Shown in pieces: positions 25,583-35,921 of a stretch of DNA of 57,492 bases. Below the pieces are notes generated by a model, which saw nothing but the letters and a program-made list of their open reading frames with translations, was not told the origin of the DNA and did no database searches. Every line of letters starts with the position of its first letter. Positions within the stretch are counted from its first letter, which is position 1. The stretch covers positions 1-57,492 of the forward strand of contig NYTV01000086.1 in assembly GCA_002683685.1 (NCBI GenBank). The letters run 5' to 3'. Origin of the DNA: Paracoccaceae bacterium (GTDB lineage: Bacteria; Pseudomonadota; Alphaproteobacteria; Rhodobacterales; Rhodobacteraceae). A program made the position numbers and the translations under genes.

Positions 25583-28500
25583 AACTGAGTGATGCAAGCC
25601 TCCGACAAATCGAAGCAGCCCACCCAGCACGCTCTACATGGCTCGCGGCCAATGCGGGCTCTGGAAAAACCCGCGTGCTGACAGATCGCGTTGCGCGGCT
25701 GTTGCTCAATGGCGTAATGCCGCAAAACATTCTTTGCCTGACCTATACAAAAGCTGCGGCATCAGAGATGCAAAACCGACTGTTCAAGAGATTGGGACGC
25801 TGGACCATGTTGGACGAGGCCAAACTTTTGGAAGAGTTGGCAGCCCTTGGCATAAAGTCCAACCTCAAGTCAGCCGATATTAAGCGCGCCCGAACGCTCT
25901 TTGCACGCGCGGTGGAAGCTCCGGGCGGCTTGAAAATTCAAACGATTCATTCCTTCTGCGCCTCGATCTTAAGAAGATTTCCCCTAGAAGCGGGGGTAAA
26001 TCCACAGTTTGTCGAGATCGACGAACGGGCCCAAAATCTTCTTCTTGACGAGGTGGTTGAAACCATTGCGGATGGGCCAGGACATTCATGCTTTGATGGT
26101 ATCGCAGAATATTTCACGGGAGCAGAGTTACAAAAATTTCTGCATGCAATCTTAAATTTGGATCACCATTTCGACAATCATCCCGGTGCAGATGGTATTT
26201 GGGAGGCGCTGGGCCTGGTGGCCGAATATGATGAGGCATCTCTGGCGCGTGACTGTTTCTTGCCTGACGATCTCAAAAACATTGAAGAGCTTAGAGCGCT
26301 CCTCATGACCAAAAGCGAAACTGGCAATGACTTTAAAGCCGGTCTAGGGTTGCAAGCCATCAACGGGCCAACGCTTACCGTGGCCGATCTTCCCACATTG
26401 GAATCAATATTTCTAAACAAATCCGGCAAAGCTCCGGGCGCGGCAAAAATTGGGTCATTTCCCACAAAGACCACGCGAGGTGAACTGCCCTGCATGGCGC
26501 AGATAGAAGCACTTATGCAGCGGGTAGAGGCCGCGCGGCACAGGCGTTTGAACCTGAATGTTGCGAGACGCAGCTTGGCGCTGCATGATTTCGCTGCCGA
26601 ATTTATTGACACCTATCGAGCGCGAAAACAGGCGCGGGGCTTCTTAGATTTTAATGACCTAATCATGCGCACGCGCCATCTGTTGTCTGATGAACGTGTC
26701 GCCGCATGGGTCTTATTTCGCTTGGACGGTGGCATTGATCACATTCTTGTGGATGAGGCCCAAGATACCAGCCCAGCGCAATGGGATGTCATCCGGCTCC
26801 TCGCTCAGGAATTCACCTCTGGCGAAGGCGCTCGGGCAGATGTGCCCCGAACAATCTTTGTTGTGGGCGATAAGAAACAGTCGATCTATTCCTTCCAAGG
26901 CGCAGATCCGGATGGGTTTGACCGGATGCGTGACCAGTTTTCCCAGAAATTGCGCGAAATTGATCAGCCTTTTCAGTCGACGACTTTGGATTATTCCTTT
27001 CGCTCTTCTTCGGCGATCTTGGATGTCGTGGATCAGGTCTTTGCCAATCGCAGCGGACTTGGCTCTGGATCGGAACATTTGGCATTTAAAAAAGACCTCC
27101 CTGGCCGCGTTGACGTTTGGCCTGTGTTTCAAGCCCCCGATAAGACAGAGCCACACCATTGGACGGTTCCCGTAGATGAGGTTTCAACAGATCATCAGGA
27201 CAAACAATTGGCCGATGCTCTGGCCGGACAAATCTGTGATTTGATTGAAAATGAGATGCTTACTGAGCTGGATGACGCAGGCGCCGCCTTTCAGCGGAAG
27301 ATCACCGCTGGTGATTTTTTGATTCTGGTTCAGAGCCGTCAAAAACTTTTGTTTAGAGAGATCCACCGGGCATGTAAGGAAGCTGGCCTGCCAATCGCCG
27401 GCGCGGATCGGTTGAAAGTTTCAGCCGAACTGGCCGTTCGGGACATCCGCTCCCTACTGGCGTTTTTGGCACTGCCAGAAGACAATTTATCTCTGGCCGA
27501 AGCGCTAAAATCACCGCTCTTTGGGTGGTCCGAACAAGATCTATTTGATCTCGCGCAGGGCAGAGACTCGCCATTTTTATGGCGCAGTTTGCAAAAACGA
27601 GAAGAGGAATTCCCAAATACAGTGCAGCGGCTCACGGAGCTCCGCGATCTTGCGGATTTCAAACGCCCCTTTGAGTTGATCGAACATATATTGACCACCC
27701 ACAACGGCCGGTCCGCTTTATTGGGCCAATTGGGACCAGAAGCCGCCGAAGGGATTGATGCTTTGGTCAGCCAATCTCTGGCCTATGAGCGCAGCAATAT
27801 TCCCAATCTCACTGGGTTTCTCGTCTGGCTGGACGCCGATGATCTTGAGATCAAGCGTCAGATGGACAGTGTTGGTGACAAAATTCGTGTGATGACCGTC
27901 CATGGCGCCAAGGGCTTGGAGGCGCCGATCGTCATTTTGCCCGACACCGCGCCACGAAAGGCCCCCAAGGCCCCACTGGTCATGGCTCATAATAATGTCG
28001 CTATTTGGCCTCCAAACAAAGAGTTCATGCCGAATGAGTTAAAGGCCAGCCTGACTGACATTCAACGTCAGCAAAAGGAGGAACGTGAACGTTTGCTTTA
28101 TGTGGCCATTACCCGCGCAGAAAGCTGGCTGATTGTTATGGGTTCAGGGACGATAAAAGAGACCGATGATTGTTGGCATAGCGTCATAAATAACGCTATT
28201 TCGACCCTTGGTGCCTCTCCTTTGCCCACGATGGCCGGGATGGGATTGCGCTATGAGCCGATGCAATGGTCAGTAGGGGCCCAACGCGATACTGCAAAAC
28301 CGCAGGTGATAAAACAATCCCCACCAAGCTGGGCAACTCCCTTTGCCAAACCGCCCCAAGCCCCTGTGAAAGCGCACTCACCATCCGATTTGGGCGGTGA
28401 TAAGGTGCTGCCTGGTGGCGCACCGCAAGGCGCTGAGAACGCAAAACGAATGGGAACAGCGGTACATCGGCTCTTGGAAGTCTTGCCCAATGCGCCACAA

Positions 28501-28935
28501 GATCAATGGGATAAGATCGCCAATTGGTTGATTGAGGCAGATATCCGAACCGCTGCCTGCCAGGAAGCCCGCGCGGTGCTGCAACGACAGGAGCTGGCGC
28601 ATATTTTTGGGCCCGAAAGTTTGGCTGAGGTCGACATAACCGCCCATTTGCCAGAGTTAAACGGTGATCCAATTCTTGGATCTATAGACCGGCTGCTCGT
28701 TTCATCGTCGCGGGTTTTGGCGGTGGATTTCAAAACCAATCAAATCGTACCGAGCAAAGCCGCGCAGGTTCCAAGCGGTCTTTTGAGACAGATGGGCGCC
28801 TATGTAGCCGCCTTATCGCAAATCTATCCTGACCTTGAAATCGAGACCGCAATTTTATGGACCAAGACCCTTGAGCTCATGCCCCTGCCACAAGATCTTG
28901 TGATTTCCGCCTTGGCAGATACGTCACTTACTTGA
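25579..28935 (+). CDS. addA: Double-strand break repair helicase AddA
   Basis: UvrD-family helicase and nuclease, partner of AddB. From ATG 25579 (ATGA overlap with addB) it has 1118 residues. Walker A is AANAGSGKT (24-31 region); further motifs are IQTIHSFCASIL, the DEXX box ILVDEAQDTS, VVGDKKQSIYSFQGA, VMTVHGAKGLEAPIVILPD and ERLLYVAITRAES. The C-terminal nuclease motif is LAVDFKTNQIV near 1045. An upstream in-frame ATG at 25537 lies inside addB and is less likely. No Chi sequence can be assigned from the window. Confidence 0.95.
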   Translation: MKLSDASLRQIEAAHPARSTWLAANAGSGKTRVLTDRVARLLLNGVMPQNILCLTYTKAAASEMQNRLFKRLGRWTMLDEAKLLEELAALGIKSNLKSADIKRARTLFARAVEAPGGLKIQTIHSFCASILRRFPLEAGVNPQFVEIDERAQNLLLDEVVETIADGPGHSCFDGIAEYFTGAELQKFLHAILNLDHHFDNHPGADGIWEALGLVAEYDEASLARDCFLPDDLKNIEELRALLMTKSETGNDFKAGLGLQAINGPTLTVADLPTLESIFLNKSGKAPGAAKIGSFPTKTTRGELPCMAQIEALMQRVEAARHRRLNLNVARRSLALHDFAAEFIDTYRARKQARGFLDFNDLIMRTRHLLSDERVAAWVLFRLDGGIDHILVDEAQDTSPAQWDVIRLLAQEFTSGEGARADVPRTIFVVGDKKQSIYSFQGADPDGFDRMRDQFSQKLREIDQPFQSTTLDYSFRSSSAILDVVDQVFANRSGLGSGSEHLAFKKDLPGRVDVWPVFQAPDKTEPHHWTVPVDEVSTDHQDKQLADALAGQICDLIENEMLTELDDAGAAFQRKITAGDFLILVQSRQKLLFREIHRACKEAGLPIAGADRLKVSAELAVRDIRSLLAFLALPEDNLSLAEALKSPLFGWSEQDLFDLAQGRDSPFLWRSLQKREEEFPNTVQRLTELRDLADFKRPFELIEHILTTHNGRSALLGQLGPEAAEGIDALVSQSLAYERSNIPNLTGFLVWLDADDLEIKRQMDSVGDKIRVMTVHGAKGLEAPIVILPDTAPRKAPKAPLVMAHNNVAIWPPNKEFMPNELKASLTDIQRQQKEERERLLYVAITRAESWLIVMGSGTIKETDDCWHSVINNAISTLGASPLPTMAGMGLRYEPMQWSVGAQRDTAKPQVIKQSPPSWATPFAKPPQAPVKAHSPSDLGGDKVLPGGAPQGAENAKRMGTAVHRLLEVLPNAPQDQWDKIANWLIEADIRTAACQEARAVLQRQELAHIFGPESLAEVDITAHLPELNGDPILGSIDRLLVSSSRVLAVDFKTNQIVPSKAAQVPSGLLRQMGAYVAALSQIYPDLEIETAILWTKTLELMPLPQDLVISALADTSLT

Positions 28936-28993
28936 CGCTGGGCGCTTGCAACTCTAATTCTTCCGAAAGACTTATAACATTTGGAGTAACCCC

Positions 28994-29314
28994 ATGGCCA
29001 CTGTCGCTGCTACTGACGCAACTTTTGATAGTATTGTAAAAGACTCAGATCTCCCCGTAGTGGTGGATTTTTGGGCAGAATGGTGCGGGCCATGCAAGCA
29101 AATTGGCCCATCACTTGAAGAACTGTCTGTCGAAATGGAAGGCAAAATTAAAGTGGTCAAAGTGGATGTTGATAGCAACCCCTCCGCCGCTGCGGCCCTC
29201 GGTGTGCGTGGTATTCCAGCGCTGTTTTTGTTCAAAGACGGGCAGGTCGTTTCCAACAAAACAGGCGCGGCCCCAAAAGCGGCTTTGAAAAGCTGGATTG
29301 ACGACGCCATTTAA
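28994..29314 (+). CDS. trxA: Thioredoxin 1
   Basis: Cytoplasmic protein disulfide reductant, 106 residues. The active site is [13 protein letters not shown]; the cis-Pro loop is [17 protein letters not shown] precedes the ATG at 28994. It follows addA by 58 bases on the same strand and is closed by a terminator, an arrangement common in this family of bacteria. Confidence 0.98.
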   Translation: MATVAATDATFDSIVKDSDLPVVVDFWAEWCGPCKQIGPSLEELSVEMEGKIKVVKVDVDSNPSAAAALGVRGIPALFLFKDGQVVSNKTGAAPKAALKSWIDDAI

Positions 29315-29336
29315 GGTAACTGCTTTATCTCTGAAA

Positions 29337-29363
29337 TGGGGCGCTCCTATGGGCGCCTTTTTT
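29337..29363 (+). terminator. Rho-independent terminator after trxA
   Basis: GGCGC (29340-29344) pairs with GCGCC (29353-29357), followed by six T residues (29358-29363). The stem is short but the T run is good. Confidence 0.65.
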
Positions 29364-29422
29364 CTTGCCCTTGTTGCCAGCAGTGGCATTTCCCATATAG
29401 CGTCCGTAGTGAGGAGAAGCAG

Positions 29423-29980
29423 ATGAGCGATACAAAATTCCCCGGTTGGCATGGTACAACGATTATTGGTGTGCGCAAAGGCTCTCAGGTTGTGATTGCC
29501 GGCGACGGTCAAGTCAGCCTTGGTCCAACGGTGATCAAGGGGTCCGCGCGCAAAGTGCGGCGCTTATCACCCGGCGGAAATGATGTCGTGGTGGGGTTTG
29601 CCGGCTCTACAGCAGATGCCTTTACCCTCTTGGAGCGGCTCGAAGCGAAACTCGAAGCCACACCTGGACAGCTGCAACGCGCCTGTGTTGAGCTGGCCAA
29701 AGATTGGCGCACTGATAAATATTTGCAAAAGCTCGAGGCCATGTTGATTGTCACAGATGGGGTTGAGCTGTTGATTATAACCGGAGCTGGTGATGTGCTA
29801 GAGCCAGAACATGGAATTGCGGCCATAGGCTCAGGTGGCAACTTCGCTTTGGCCGCTGCGCGCGGCTTACAAGAAACAGATCTCAGCGCAGAGGAAATTG
29901 CCCGCAAAGCCATGGCAATAGCCTCCAATATTTGTGTCTATACAAATGGCAACCTGACCGTTGAGGTAATTTCAAAATGA
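29423..29980 (+). CDS. hslV: ATP-dependent protease subunit HslV
   Basis: Threonine-type peptidase of the HslUV complex. From ATG 29423 (GAGGAG 8 bases upstream) it has 185 residues: a short propeptide ending WHG and then the mature N-terminal [23 protein letters not shown], with catalytic Thr12. [17 protein letters not shown] and the later [11 protein letters not shown] are typical. An in-frame start at 29336 lies inside the trxA terminator and is rejected. It overlaps hslU by ATGA. Confidence 0.96.
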   Translation: MSDTKFPGWHGTTIIGVRKGSQVVIAGDGQVSLGPTVIKGSARKVRRLSPGGNDVVVGFAGSTADAFTLLERLEAKLEATPGQLQRACVELAKDWRTDKYLQKLEAMLIVTDGVELLIITGAGDVLEPEHGIAAIGSGGNFALAAARGLQETDLSAEEIARKAMAIASNICVYTNGNLTVEVISK

Positions 29981-31284
29981 CCGACCTAACTCCTCGTGAA
30001 ATCGTATCTGAGCTCGACCGCCATATTGTTGGCCAAAACGACGCGAAACGCGCTGTGGCTGTTGCCATGCGCAATCGGTGGCGCCGCAAGCAATTGCCCG
30101 ATGAGCTCCGTGATGAGGTTTATCCCAAAAATATTCTCATGATTGGTCCCACTGGGGTCGGTAAAACTGAAATTAGCCGCCGATTGGCCAAATTGGCCCG
30201 CGCGCCTTTTCTCAAGGTGGAAGCGACAAAATTCACCGAAGTGGGCTATGTCGGACGGGATGTTGAACAGATTATTCGGGATTTGGTGGACTCGAGCATC
30301 ACCATGACCCGCGATCACATGCGCGAAGATGTGCGTGCTCGCGCAAAAGAAGCGGCAGAAGAGCGCGTGATTGAGGCAATTGCTGGATCAGATGCCCGCG
30401 ATGCAACCCGCGAAATGTTCCGCAAGAAATTGCGCAGCGGCGAGTTAGATGACACGATCATAGAGCTTGAGGTTGCTGATACTTCCAACCCTCTGTCGGC
30501 ATTGGATCTTCCCGGTCAACCAGGCAGTCAGATGGGAATGATGAATCTTGGAGATATCTTCGGCAAAGCCATGGGCGGCAGGACCAGCCGCAAAAAGATG
30601 ACCGTAGCGGCGAGTTATGATGTCTTGCTCGGAGAAGAAGCAGATAAACTGCTCGACGATGAAATCGTCACCAAAGCCGCCTTGGCGGCTGTAGAACAAA
30701 GCGGAATCGTGTTTCTTGATGAGATTGATAAAGTCTGCGCCCGCGCCGATGCGCGTGGAGCGGATGTCAGTCGCGAAGGTGTACAGCGCGACTTGCTGCC
30801 GCTGATTGAAGGTACAACAGTGTCCACTAAGCATGGGCCCGTGAAAACAGATCACATATTGTTTATCGCCTCTGGCGCATTTCATGTTGCAAAGCCATCC
30901 GACCTCCTACCTGAGCTTCAGGGTCGCCTGCCGATCCGTGTGGAGCTTCGCGATCTCACCGAAAAAGATTTTATTCGCATTCTATCAGAGACTGAAAATG
31001 CATTAACCCTGCAATATTCAGCCCTTATGGGGACAGAAGATGTCTCTGTGAGCTTTAGCGAAGATGGTATAGAGGCTTTGGCGCGCGCGGCAGCCGAAGT
31101 GAATCGCTCCGTAGAGAACATTGGCGCAAGGCGACTTTATACGGTTATTGAGCGGGTTTTTGAGGATCTGTCCTTTGCTGCACCGGATCAGGCGGGTTCA
31201 GAGGTGGTTATTAATAAGGCTTATGTCAACAAAAACCTCGACAGCCTATTAAAGTCAAAAGATCTGTCTCGCTACGTATTATAG
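29977..31284 (+). CDS. hslU: ATP-dependent protease ATPase subunit HslU
   Basis: AAA+ unfoldase that feeds substrates to HslV. The 435 residues show [19 protein letters not shown], Walker [17 protein letters not shown], the pore loop [18 protein letters not shown], Walker [13 protein letters not shown], the sensor [25 protein letters not shown] and the C-terminal LSRYVL that inserts into HslV. Full length; part of the heat-shock protease pair. Confidence 0.98.
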   Translation: MTDLTPREIVSELDRHIVGQNDAKRAVAVAMRNRWRRKQLPDELRDEVYPKNILMIGPTGVGKTEISRRLAKLARAPFLKVEATKFTEVGYVGRDVEQIIRDLVDSSITMTRDHMREDVRARAKEAAEERVIEAIAGSDARDATREMFRKKLRSGELDDTIIELEVADTSNPLSALDLPGQPGSQMGMMNLGDIFGKAMGGRTSRKKMTVAASYDVLLGEEADKLLDDEIVTKAALAAVEQSGIVFLDEIDKVCARADARGADVSREGVQRDLLPLIEGTTVSTKHGPVKTDHILFIASGAFHVAKPSDLLPELQGRLPIRVELRDLTEKDFIRILSETENALTLQYSALMGTEDVSVSFSEDGIEALARAAAEVNRSVENIGARRLYTVIERVFEDLSFAAPDQAGSEVVINKAYVNKNLDSLLKSKDLSRYVL

Positions 31285-31321
31285 CTCTTGCCAGAAGCCA
31301 GGTTTCGTCTGACAACAGCAC

Positions 31322-32533
31322 ATGATCCGTTTTATCCTGAAAAACAGCCGATGGTTAACGGCCGGGGCCCTACTCACTTTAATCTCAAGCTTTGGGCAAA
31401 CGTATTTCATCTCTATATTCGCAGGTGAAATCCGCGCGACATTCAACCTATCCCACGGAGATTGGGGCGCGATCTATGGATTTGGCACATTTGCATCCGC
31501 GGTTGTGATGATTTGGTCCGGTGGTTTGACGGATGTCATGCGGGTGCGCAACCTTGGGCCGATTGTACTGGCCGCCCTGGCAGCCTCTTGTTTGTTCATG
31601 GCGTTCAACCCATGGGTTGCCCTGCTGCCCGTTGTCATTTTTTGTTTGCGCTTTACGGGTCAAGGTATGTCAACCCATATCGCCACAGTTGCGATGTCTC
31701 GCTGGTTTGTTGCCAACCGCGGCAAGGCGCTTTCGGTGGCCAGCCTTGGATTTTCATTTGGTGAAGCCTGTTATCCGGTTCTCGTGGTCAGCCTTTTGGC
31801 ATTTTTCACCTGGCAAAGCATTTGGGTCTTAGCAGCTGGCACAGCAATTTTGGCCATTCCCGCGCTGCTTTGGTTGCTCGCAGAGGAGCGCAGCCCTCAA
31901 TCTAGCGCCGCCGAAGGGCAATCCTTTGGAATGGGCGGGCGTGATTGGAGCAGAAATCAGGTTCTTGGCCATCCACTGTTTTGGTTCATGATCCCCGCGC
32001 TCTTGGGTCAGTCGGCATTTAACACCGCTTTTTTCTTCCTTCAGGTACATTTTGCCGAAATTAAAGGTTGGGACCATTTGCAACTGGTTGCCATGTTTCC
32101 AATTTACACCGCTGTTTCGATAGCTGCGATGGTTTTATCTGGAATCTTACTCGACAAATTAGACACCGCTCGCTTGATCCCTTATTTTCAATTGCCAATG
32201 ATTGTTGCCTTTTTGACTTTTGCCTACGGTCAATCCCTTCTCTCAGCTTTGGTGGGGTTCATTTTCCTTGGCCTGTCCTCAGGTGCGAACGCTACGCTGC
32301 CAAATGCTTTTTGGGCTGAATTTTATGGCACAAAGCACCTCGGCTCAATTAAGGCGGCAGCGGCGGCTGTCATGGTTTTAGGCTCTGCCGTCGGTCCCGC
32401 AATAACCGGCATCTTGCTAGATTACGATATAGCGCTTGATGCTCAATATGTTGCGGTCTCTATATTTTTTGGCTTCTCGTCTGTGATAATGTGGATCGGT
32501 GTGAGACGTGTAAGCAACAGCTTTCTGATCTAG
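31322..32533 (+). CDS. Major facilitator superfamily transporter
   Basis: A 403-residue membrane protein with about 12 hydrophobic spans in two halves of six, and the loop LTDVMRVRNLGP after span 2 at the usual MFS motif A position. SRWFVANRGKALSVASLGFSFGE resembles the monocarboxylate/oxalate-antiporter-like branch. It begins 38 bases after hslU and overlaps the end of the convergent Smr gene by 4 bases. No neighbour indicates the substrate. Confidence 0.85.
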   Translation: MIRFILKNSRWLTAGALLTLISSFGQTYFISIFAGEIRATFNLSHGDWGAIYGFGTFASAVVMIWSGGLTDVMRVRNLGPIVLAALAASCLFMAFNPWVALLPVVIFCLRFTGQGMSTHIATVAMSRWFVANRGKALSVASLGFSFGEACYPVLVVSLLAFFTWQSIWVLAAGTAILAIPALLWLLAEERSPQSSAAEGQSFGMGGRDWSRNQVLGHPLFWFMIPALLGQSAFNTAFFFLQVHFAEIKGWDHLQLVAMFPIYTAVSIAAMVLSGILLDKLDTARLIPYFQLPMIVAFLTFAYGQSLLSALVGFIFLGLSSGANATLPNAFWAEFYGTKHLGSIKAAAAAVMVLGSAVGPAITGILLDYDIALDAQYVAVSIFFGFSSVIMWIGVRRVSNSFLI

Positions 32534-33111
32534 CGACCCCTGCGACGCAAATAGACATAAAACGCCCCTGCCCCACCGTGGCGCTGATGGGCGGGTGTCA
32601 CCTCCAAAATAACCGTAGACAGTGGAGATTGGCGCAGCCACATCGGCACATTGTGCCGCAACACTCCATGGCGCTCAGGGATGGGCCCGTGATCTGGTTT
32701 GGATTTCCCCTTGCCCGTAATCACAAGAACCAATCGGCGCTGCAATTGCGCAGATCCTAAGATGAAATCTTGCAACGCGGGATGAGCTTCTGCCATTGTC
32801 ATGCCATGAAGGTCAATGCGCCCTTCTGGTCGCAGTTTTCCACGGGTCATTTTGCCAAATGATTTTGCGTCCATCGCAGGTACAGGCTTCGCCGCTGCCT
32901 GGCCTCGGCTGACCACAGCCCCAGATCGTGATTTTATGCCAATCTTAAAACCCTTGAGGTCCGGTTGGACCGGTGCCGGGCGCTTGGCCTTGGGTTTTGA
33001 TACAGACAGAGCGGGCGGCATCTCCATCTTTGCGGGTAACACCAGGGGCGTTGCCGTATCAGCCACTTTTTTCCAAAGCTCTCGCTCTTCTGGACGCAAT
33101 TTTCTGGCCAT
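32530..33111 (-). CDS. Smr/MutS2-domain protein
   Basis: A 193-residue protein with a basic, low-complexity N-terminus (RKLRPEERELWKKV) and a C-terminal Smr domain: GRIDLHGMTMAEAHPALQDFI with the LDLHG-type motif, VLVITGKGK and a closing GAGAFYVYLRRRGR. Smr domains nick or bind DNA or RNA; stand-alone versions have been linked to ribosome rescue, but the function here is not known. It follows mltA by 2 bases, so it is the last gene of the Tim44-mltA-smr run. Confidence 0.88.
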   Translation of the reverse strand: MARKLRPEERELWKKVADTATPLVLPAKMEMPPALSVSKPKAKRPAPVQPDLKGFKIGIKSRSGAVVSRGQAAAKPVPAMDAKSFGKMTRGKLRPEGRIDLHGMTMAEAHPALQDFILGSAQLQRRLVLVITGKGKSKPDHGPIPERHGVLRHNVPMWLRQSPLSTVILEVTPAHQRHGGAGAFYVYLRRRGR

Positions 33112-33113
33112 TG

Positions 33114-34142
33114 TTAGTGTTCCAATACCAAAGCGCGCGCGTCTTCGATTGGCATCAAAAGGATCATGCGGCCCGTATCTTTGGTTAATCCCGCCGCTAT
33201 TCCAGCCTGAGAACCCGTGCCAAAAAACACATCCGCACGCTGCGGCCCGGTTATGGCAGACCCTGTGTCTTGAGCGATCATAAGGCGATTTAAAGGTCTC
33301 GACCCACCTTTTTCAAGCCAGATCGGCATTCCAAGAGTGACGTATTTTGGATCAACGGCCAATGTGCGCAGGGTGGTGAGTGATCGGTTCATTGCTCCAA
33401 GTGGACCTTTGTCACCAGGCACATCATCAACCCGACGAAAAAACACATAGGCAGGATTTTTCCAGATAATTTCTTGTCCCTGCTCAAGATTGTTCTGCGC
33501 CCATTGTATTATGCGGTTGGCGGATACTTCATGCTCCTGCAAAACTCCCAGCTCGACCAAATTGGGACCAATGGCCTGATAACGATGGCCGTTAGAGCCT
33601 CCATAGCCCAAGCGGATGGTCGTGCCATCTTGCAGACGCAAACGACCCGATCCTTGAATTTGCAGAAAGAAAATATCAGCAGGATTCTCCACCCAAGCTA
33701 TTTCCAGCCCCCTGCCCTTTAAAAGTTCATTTTTCTCAATATCTCGACGGGTTTTCCAAATGCCGCCAGTCCGCACCTCATCTGGCACGCCGTAAATTGG
33801 GTATCGAAACCGACCAGTTCGCGTAAGAGACCCAGTAAGTTCAGGCTCGTAGTAGCCGGTAAAAAGAGCCGGCTCTGTGGTCTTGGTTAGGATTAGTTGG
33901 AAAAATGTTTCAAAATATAGTCGGCTATTTAGATTTTGATGAGCAACTGCGCAAAGGGCTTGCCAGTCTTCTCCAGACATATCTCCACAGGTCACCTTAA
34001 AAGCCTCGAGCGCCGCCGCGTGGTCATCATCCATCCAACCATTGAGCGCCGAAAAAGGAATGGGCTGATAGCTGTTGCCTGCAGTCACCGGCAAGCCAAA
34101 GGCTGCAAAAATAGCAGCCAGAAGCAGTGGTTTAAAGATCAT
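33114..34142 (-). CDS. mltA: Membrane-bound lytic murein transglycosylase A
   Basis: Cleaves peptidoglycan glycan strands to 1,6-anhydromuropeptides. The 342 residues have an N-terminal signal (FKPLLLAAIFAAFGLPVTAGN), the MltA barrel motifs LFTGYYEPELTGS and IYGVPDE, a second region FFLQIQGSGRLRLQDGTTIRLGYGGSNGHRY, and the 3D domain with the catalytic Asp in LMIAQDTGSAITGPQRADVFFGTG. No lipobox Cys was seen, so it is probably periplasmic rather than lipoprotein-anchored. It overlaps the Tim44-like gene by 4 bases. Confidence 0.95.
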   Translation of the reverse strand: MIFKPLLLAAIFAAFGLPVTAGNSYQPIPFSALNGWMDDDHAAALEAFKVTCGDMSGEDWQALCAVAHQNLNSRLYFETFFQLILTKTTEPALFTGYYEPELTGSLTRTGRFRYPIYGVPDEVRTGGIWKTRRDIEKNELLKGRGLEIAWVENPADIFFLQIQGSGRLRLQDGTTIRLGYGGSNGHRYQAIGPNLVELGVLQEHEVSANRIIQWAQNNLEQGQEIIWKNPAYVFFRRVDDVPGDKGPLGAMNRSLTTLRTLAVDPKYVTLGMPIWLEKGGSRPLNRLMIAQDTGSAITGPQRADVFFGTGSQAGIAAGLTKDTGRMILLMPIEDARALVLEH

Positions 34143-34795
34143 TCGCCCGTGGCAATGAGCTGCCAGTTTGGATCGTCGGCACCCATTGTGCGACCGAACG
34201 TCCAGACATCGCGTTGGCGTTTAATCTCGGTTTCATTGCCCTCAATAACATCCCCATCCGCATTGCGCACCACAGAGGTCAGCTCACAAATGAAACGCAC
34301 GTCAATCTGGGCCACCTGAGTTTTGGGATCAAAAGTCGCGCCCATTAAGCCAGTGTCTCGCACACCAATGAATTCTGCGTCAATCGAAAGCCCCTGTGCC
34401 TTGCGGGCCTCTACAACTGAGGCAAATGCGTCATAGACACCTTCATTCAAGAAGGCTTTGACACTGTCCAACTCACCATTCTCAAAAGCCATTAAAATCA
34501 TTTCATAGGCGCTTTTCGAACCATATAGAAATTCAGTCACAGAAAATGATGGCTCTGCTTGTTTCATGCCCAAAAGCGCGGATGCTGCATCACTGTCTTC
34601 TGCAACGTGGTCTGTAATGTCCTGATCTGGACCACCTTCAATCACTTCAAGCTTTGGCCGATAATCTGCGCGCTCTACAATATCTGCTCGTGGACCCTCA
34701 TGACCTTCTCTTGTGCCCAGAACGCCCCGCAACTTCAAAATGAGATAAATGGCGATACCCGCTAAAGCCAATAATTGTATAATTTGCATGTTCAT
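34139..34795 (-). CDS. Tim44-domain membrane protein (TimA-like)
   Basis: The protein has 218 residues when started at ATG 34795 (MNMQIIQLLALAGIAIYLILKLRGVLG); an in-frame ATG at 34813 lacks a ribosome site. One N-terminal membrane helix is followed by an acidic linker and a Tim44-like domain (about 85-218: FLYGSKSAYEMILMAFENGELDSVKAFLNEGVYDAF). Alphaproteobacterial TimA is the bacterial relative of mitochondrial Tim44; its role is uncertain. It is first in the operon with mltA and smr and divergent from fxsA. Confidence 0.88.
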   Translation of the reverse strand: MNMQIIQLLALAGIAIYLILKLRGVLGTREGHEGPRADIVERADYRPKLEVIEGGPDQDITDHVAEDSDAASALLGMKQAEPSFSVTEFLYGSKSAYEMILMAFENGELDSVKAFLNEGVYDAFASVVEARKAQGLSIDAEFIGVRDTGLMGATFDPKTQVAQIDVRFICELTSVVRNADGDVIEGNETEIKRQRDVWTFGRTMGADDPNWQLIATGE

Positions 34796-34900
34796 TGTGA
34801 TCTCTTGCCCCATGAGGAATAGAAATGTTCTATCTTGATACCTATGTAGGGCAGCAGGTGGTTCAAGTCCACCAGCACACAGATGAATTGGAGAGCCAAA

Positions 34901-35359
34901 ATGCGGTTGCTGATAGCTTTTATAGCGGTGCCTTTAATTGAAATCGGCCTTTTTATCCAGGTTGGTGATACGATCGGCCTATGGCCGACGTTGTTCATCG
35001 TTTTATTGACCGCCATTGTTGGAACCGCGCTTGTGCGCAGTCAGGGCGCACAGGTATTAAGTGCCCTTCAAGGATCGTTTCAAGCCATGAAAGACCCAAC
35101 CGAGCCATTGGCGCATGGAGCTATGATTTTGTTTGCCGGCGCTTTGCTACTCACACCGGGGTTTTTCACTGATGCTTTTGGATTCTTGCTTCTCTTCCCG
35201 CCCTTCCGGCACTTGATCACAAACATGATCCGCTCAAGGCTGACATCGGCCAATGTGAAGTTCTCCACCCACCAGACCGGCTCAGATGACACCGTTATTG
35301 ATGCGGACTATATAGATATTTCAGAGCCGCAAAGCTCCACTGACCCTACAAAGCATTGA
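34901..35359 (+). CDS. fxsA: FxsA family membrane protein
   Basis: A 152-residue inner-membrane protein named for suppressing F exclusion of phage T7. It starts MRLLIAFIAVPLIEIGLFIQVGDTIGLWPTL and includes the family stretch GTALVRSQGAQVL and LLLTPGFFTDAFGFLLLFPPFR. The ATG at 34901 is chosen because GGAG lies about 9 bases upstream; an ATG at 34883 would add six residues. Its pairing with secB near the replication origin is conserved in alphaproteobacteria. Confidence 0.92.
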   Translation: MRLLIAFIAVPLIEIGLFIQVGDTIGLWPTLFIVLLTAIVGTALVRSQGAQVLSALQGSFQAMKDPTEPLAHGAMILFAGALLLTPGFFTDAFGFLLLFPPFRHLITNMIRSRLTSANVKFSTHQTGSDDTVIDADYIDISEPQSSTDPTKH

Positions 35360-35414
35360 GGGTCACACCACATTCTGTTATGCGGCTCGGGATATATTTT
35401 TAGGAGCGACCAGG

Positions 35415-35921
35415 ATGGCACAAGAACCAATTGAAAATGCTAAAAACGAAGAAGAGGCCACGCCTAAGCCGCTGAAAATGCAGGTTTTAGCTCAATATAT
35501 TCGCGACATGTCTTTCGAGAATATTTTGGCTCAAAAAGGCATTAGCGGTGAAGCGCAGCCCGATGTGTCGGTTCAAGTCAATATTGATGCCAAAAAGCGT
35601 CCAGTCGAACATCAGTTTGAAGTCATCATCAAAACAGAAATTTCGTCCAAAACAAAAGATAAGAGCGAACCAATGTTTTTGTTAGAGCTGGAATATGCAG
35701 GCATTTTCCATGTTGAAAACCTGCCAGAAGATCAACTGCATCCCTATTTGATGATCGAATGTCCGCGCATGATCTTCCCATTCTTGCGACGCATCATCAG
35801 TGATGTCACACGAGATGGTGGCTTCCCACCGCTTAACCTCGACTCCATGGATTTCGTTCAACTCTATCGCAATGAAATTCAACGGCGCGTTTCTGAAAAC
35901 GCCAAAGCGAAGGCAAACTAA
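35415..35921 (+). CDS. secB: Protein-export chaperone SecB
   Basis: Homotetrameric cytoplasmic chaperone that keeps preproteins unfolded and hands them to SecA. The 168 residues include [14 protein letters not shown], the [21 protein letters not shown] region, [59 protein letters not shown], a nearly invariant stretch. TAGGAG precedes the ATG at 35415. It is convergent with dnaQ; the stop codons overlap. Confidence 0.97.
   Translation: MAQEPIENAKNEEEATPKPLKMQVLAQYIRDMSFENILAQKGISGEAQPDVSVQVNIDAKKRPVEHQFEVIIKTEISSKTKDKSEPMFLLELEYAGIFHVENLPEDQLHPYLMIECPRMIFPFLRRIISDVTRDGGFPPLNLDSMDFVQLYRNEIQRRVSENAKAKAN

Noticed and set aside
34801..34900. A tRNA gene at the T-arm-like hairpin
   Set aside because: No matching acceptor stem, D arm or anticodon arm upstream, and no complete cloverleaf.
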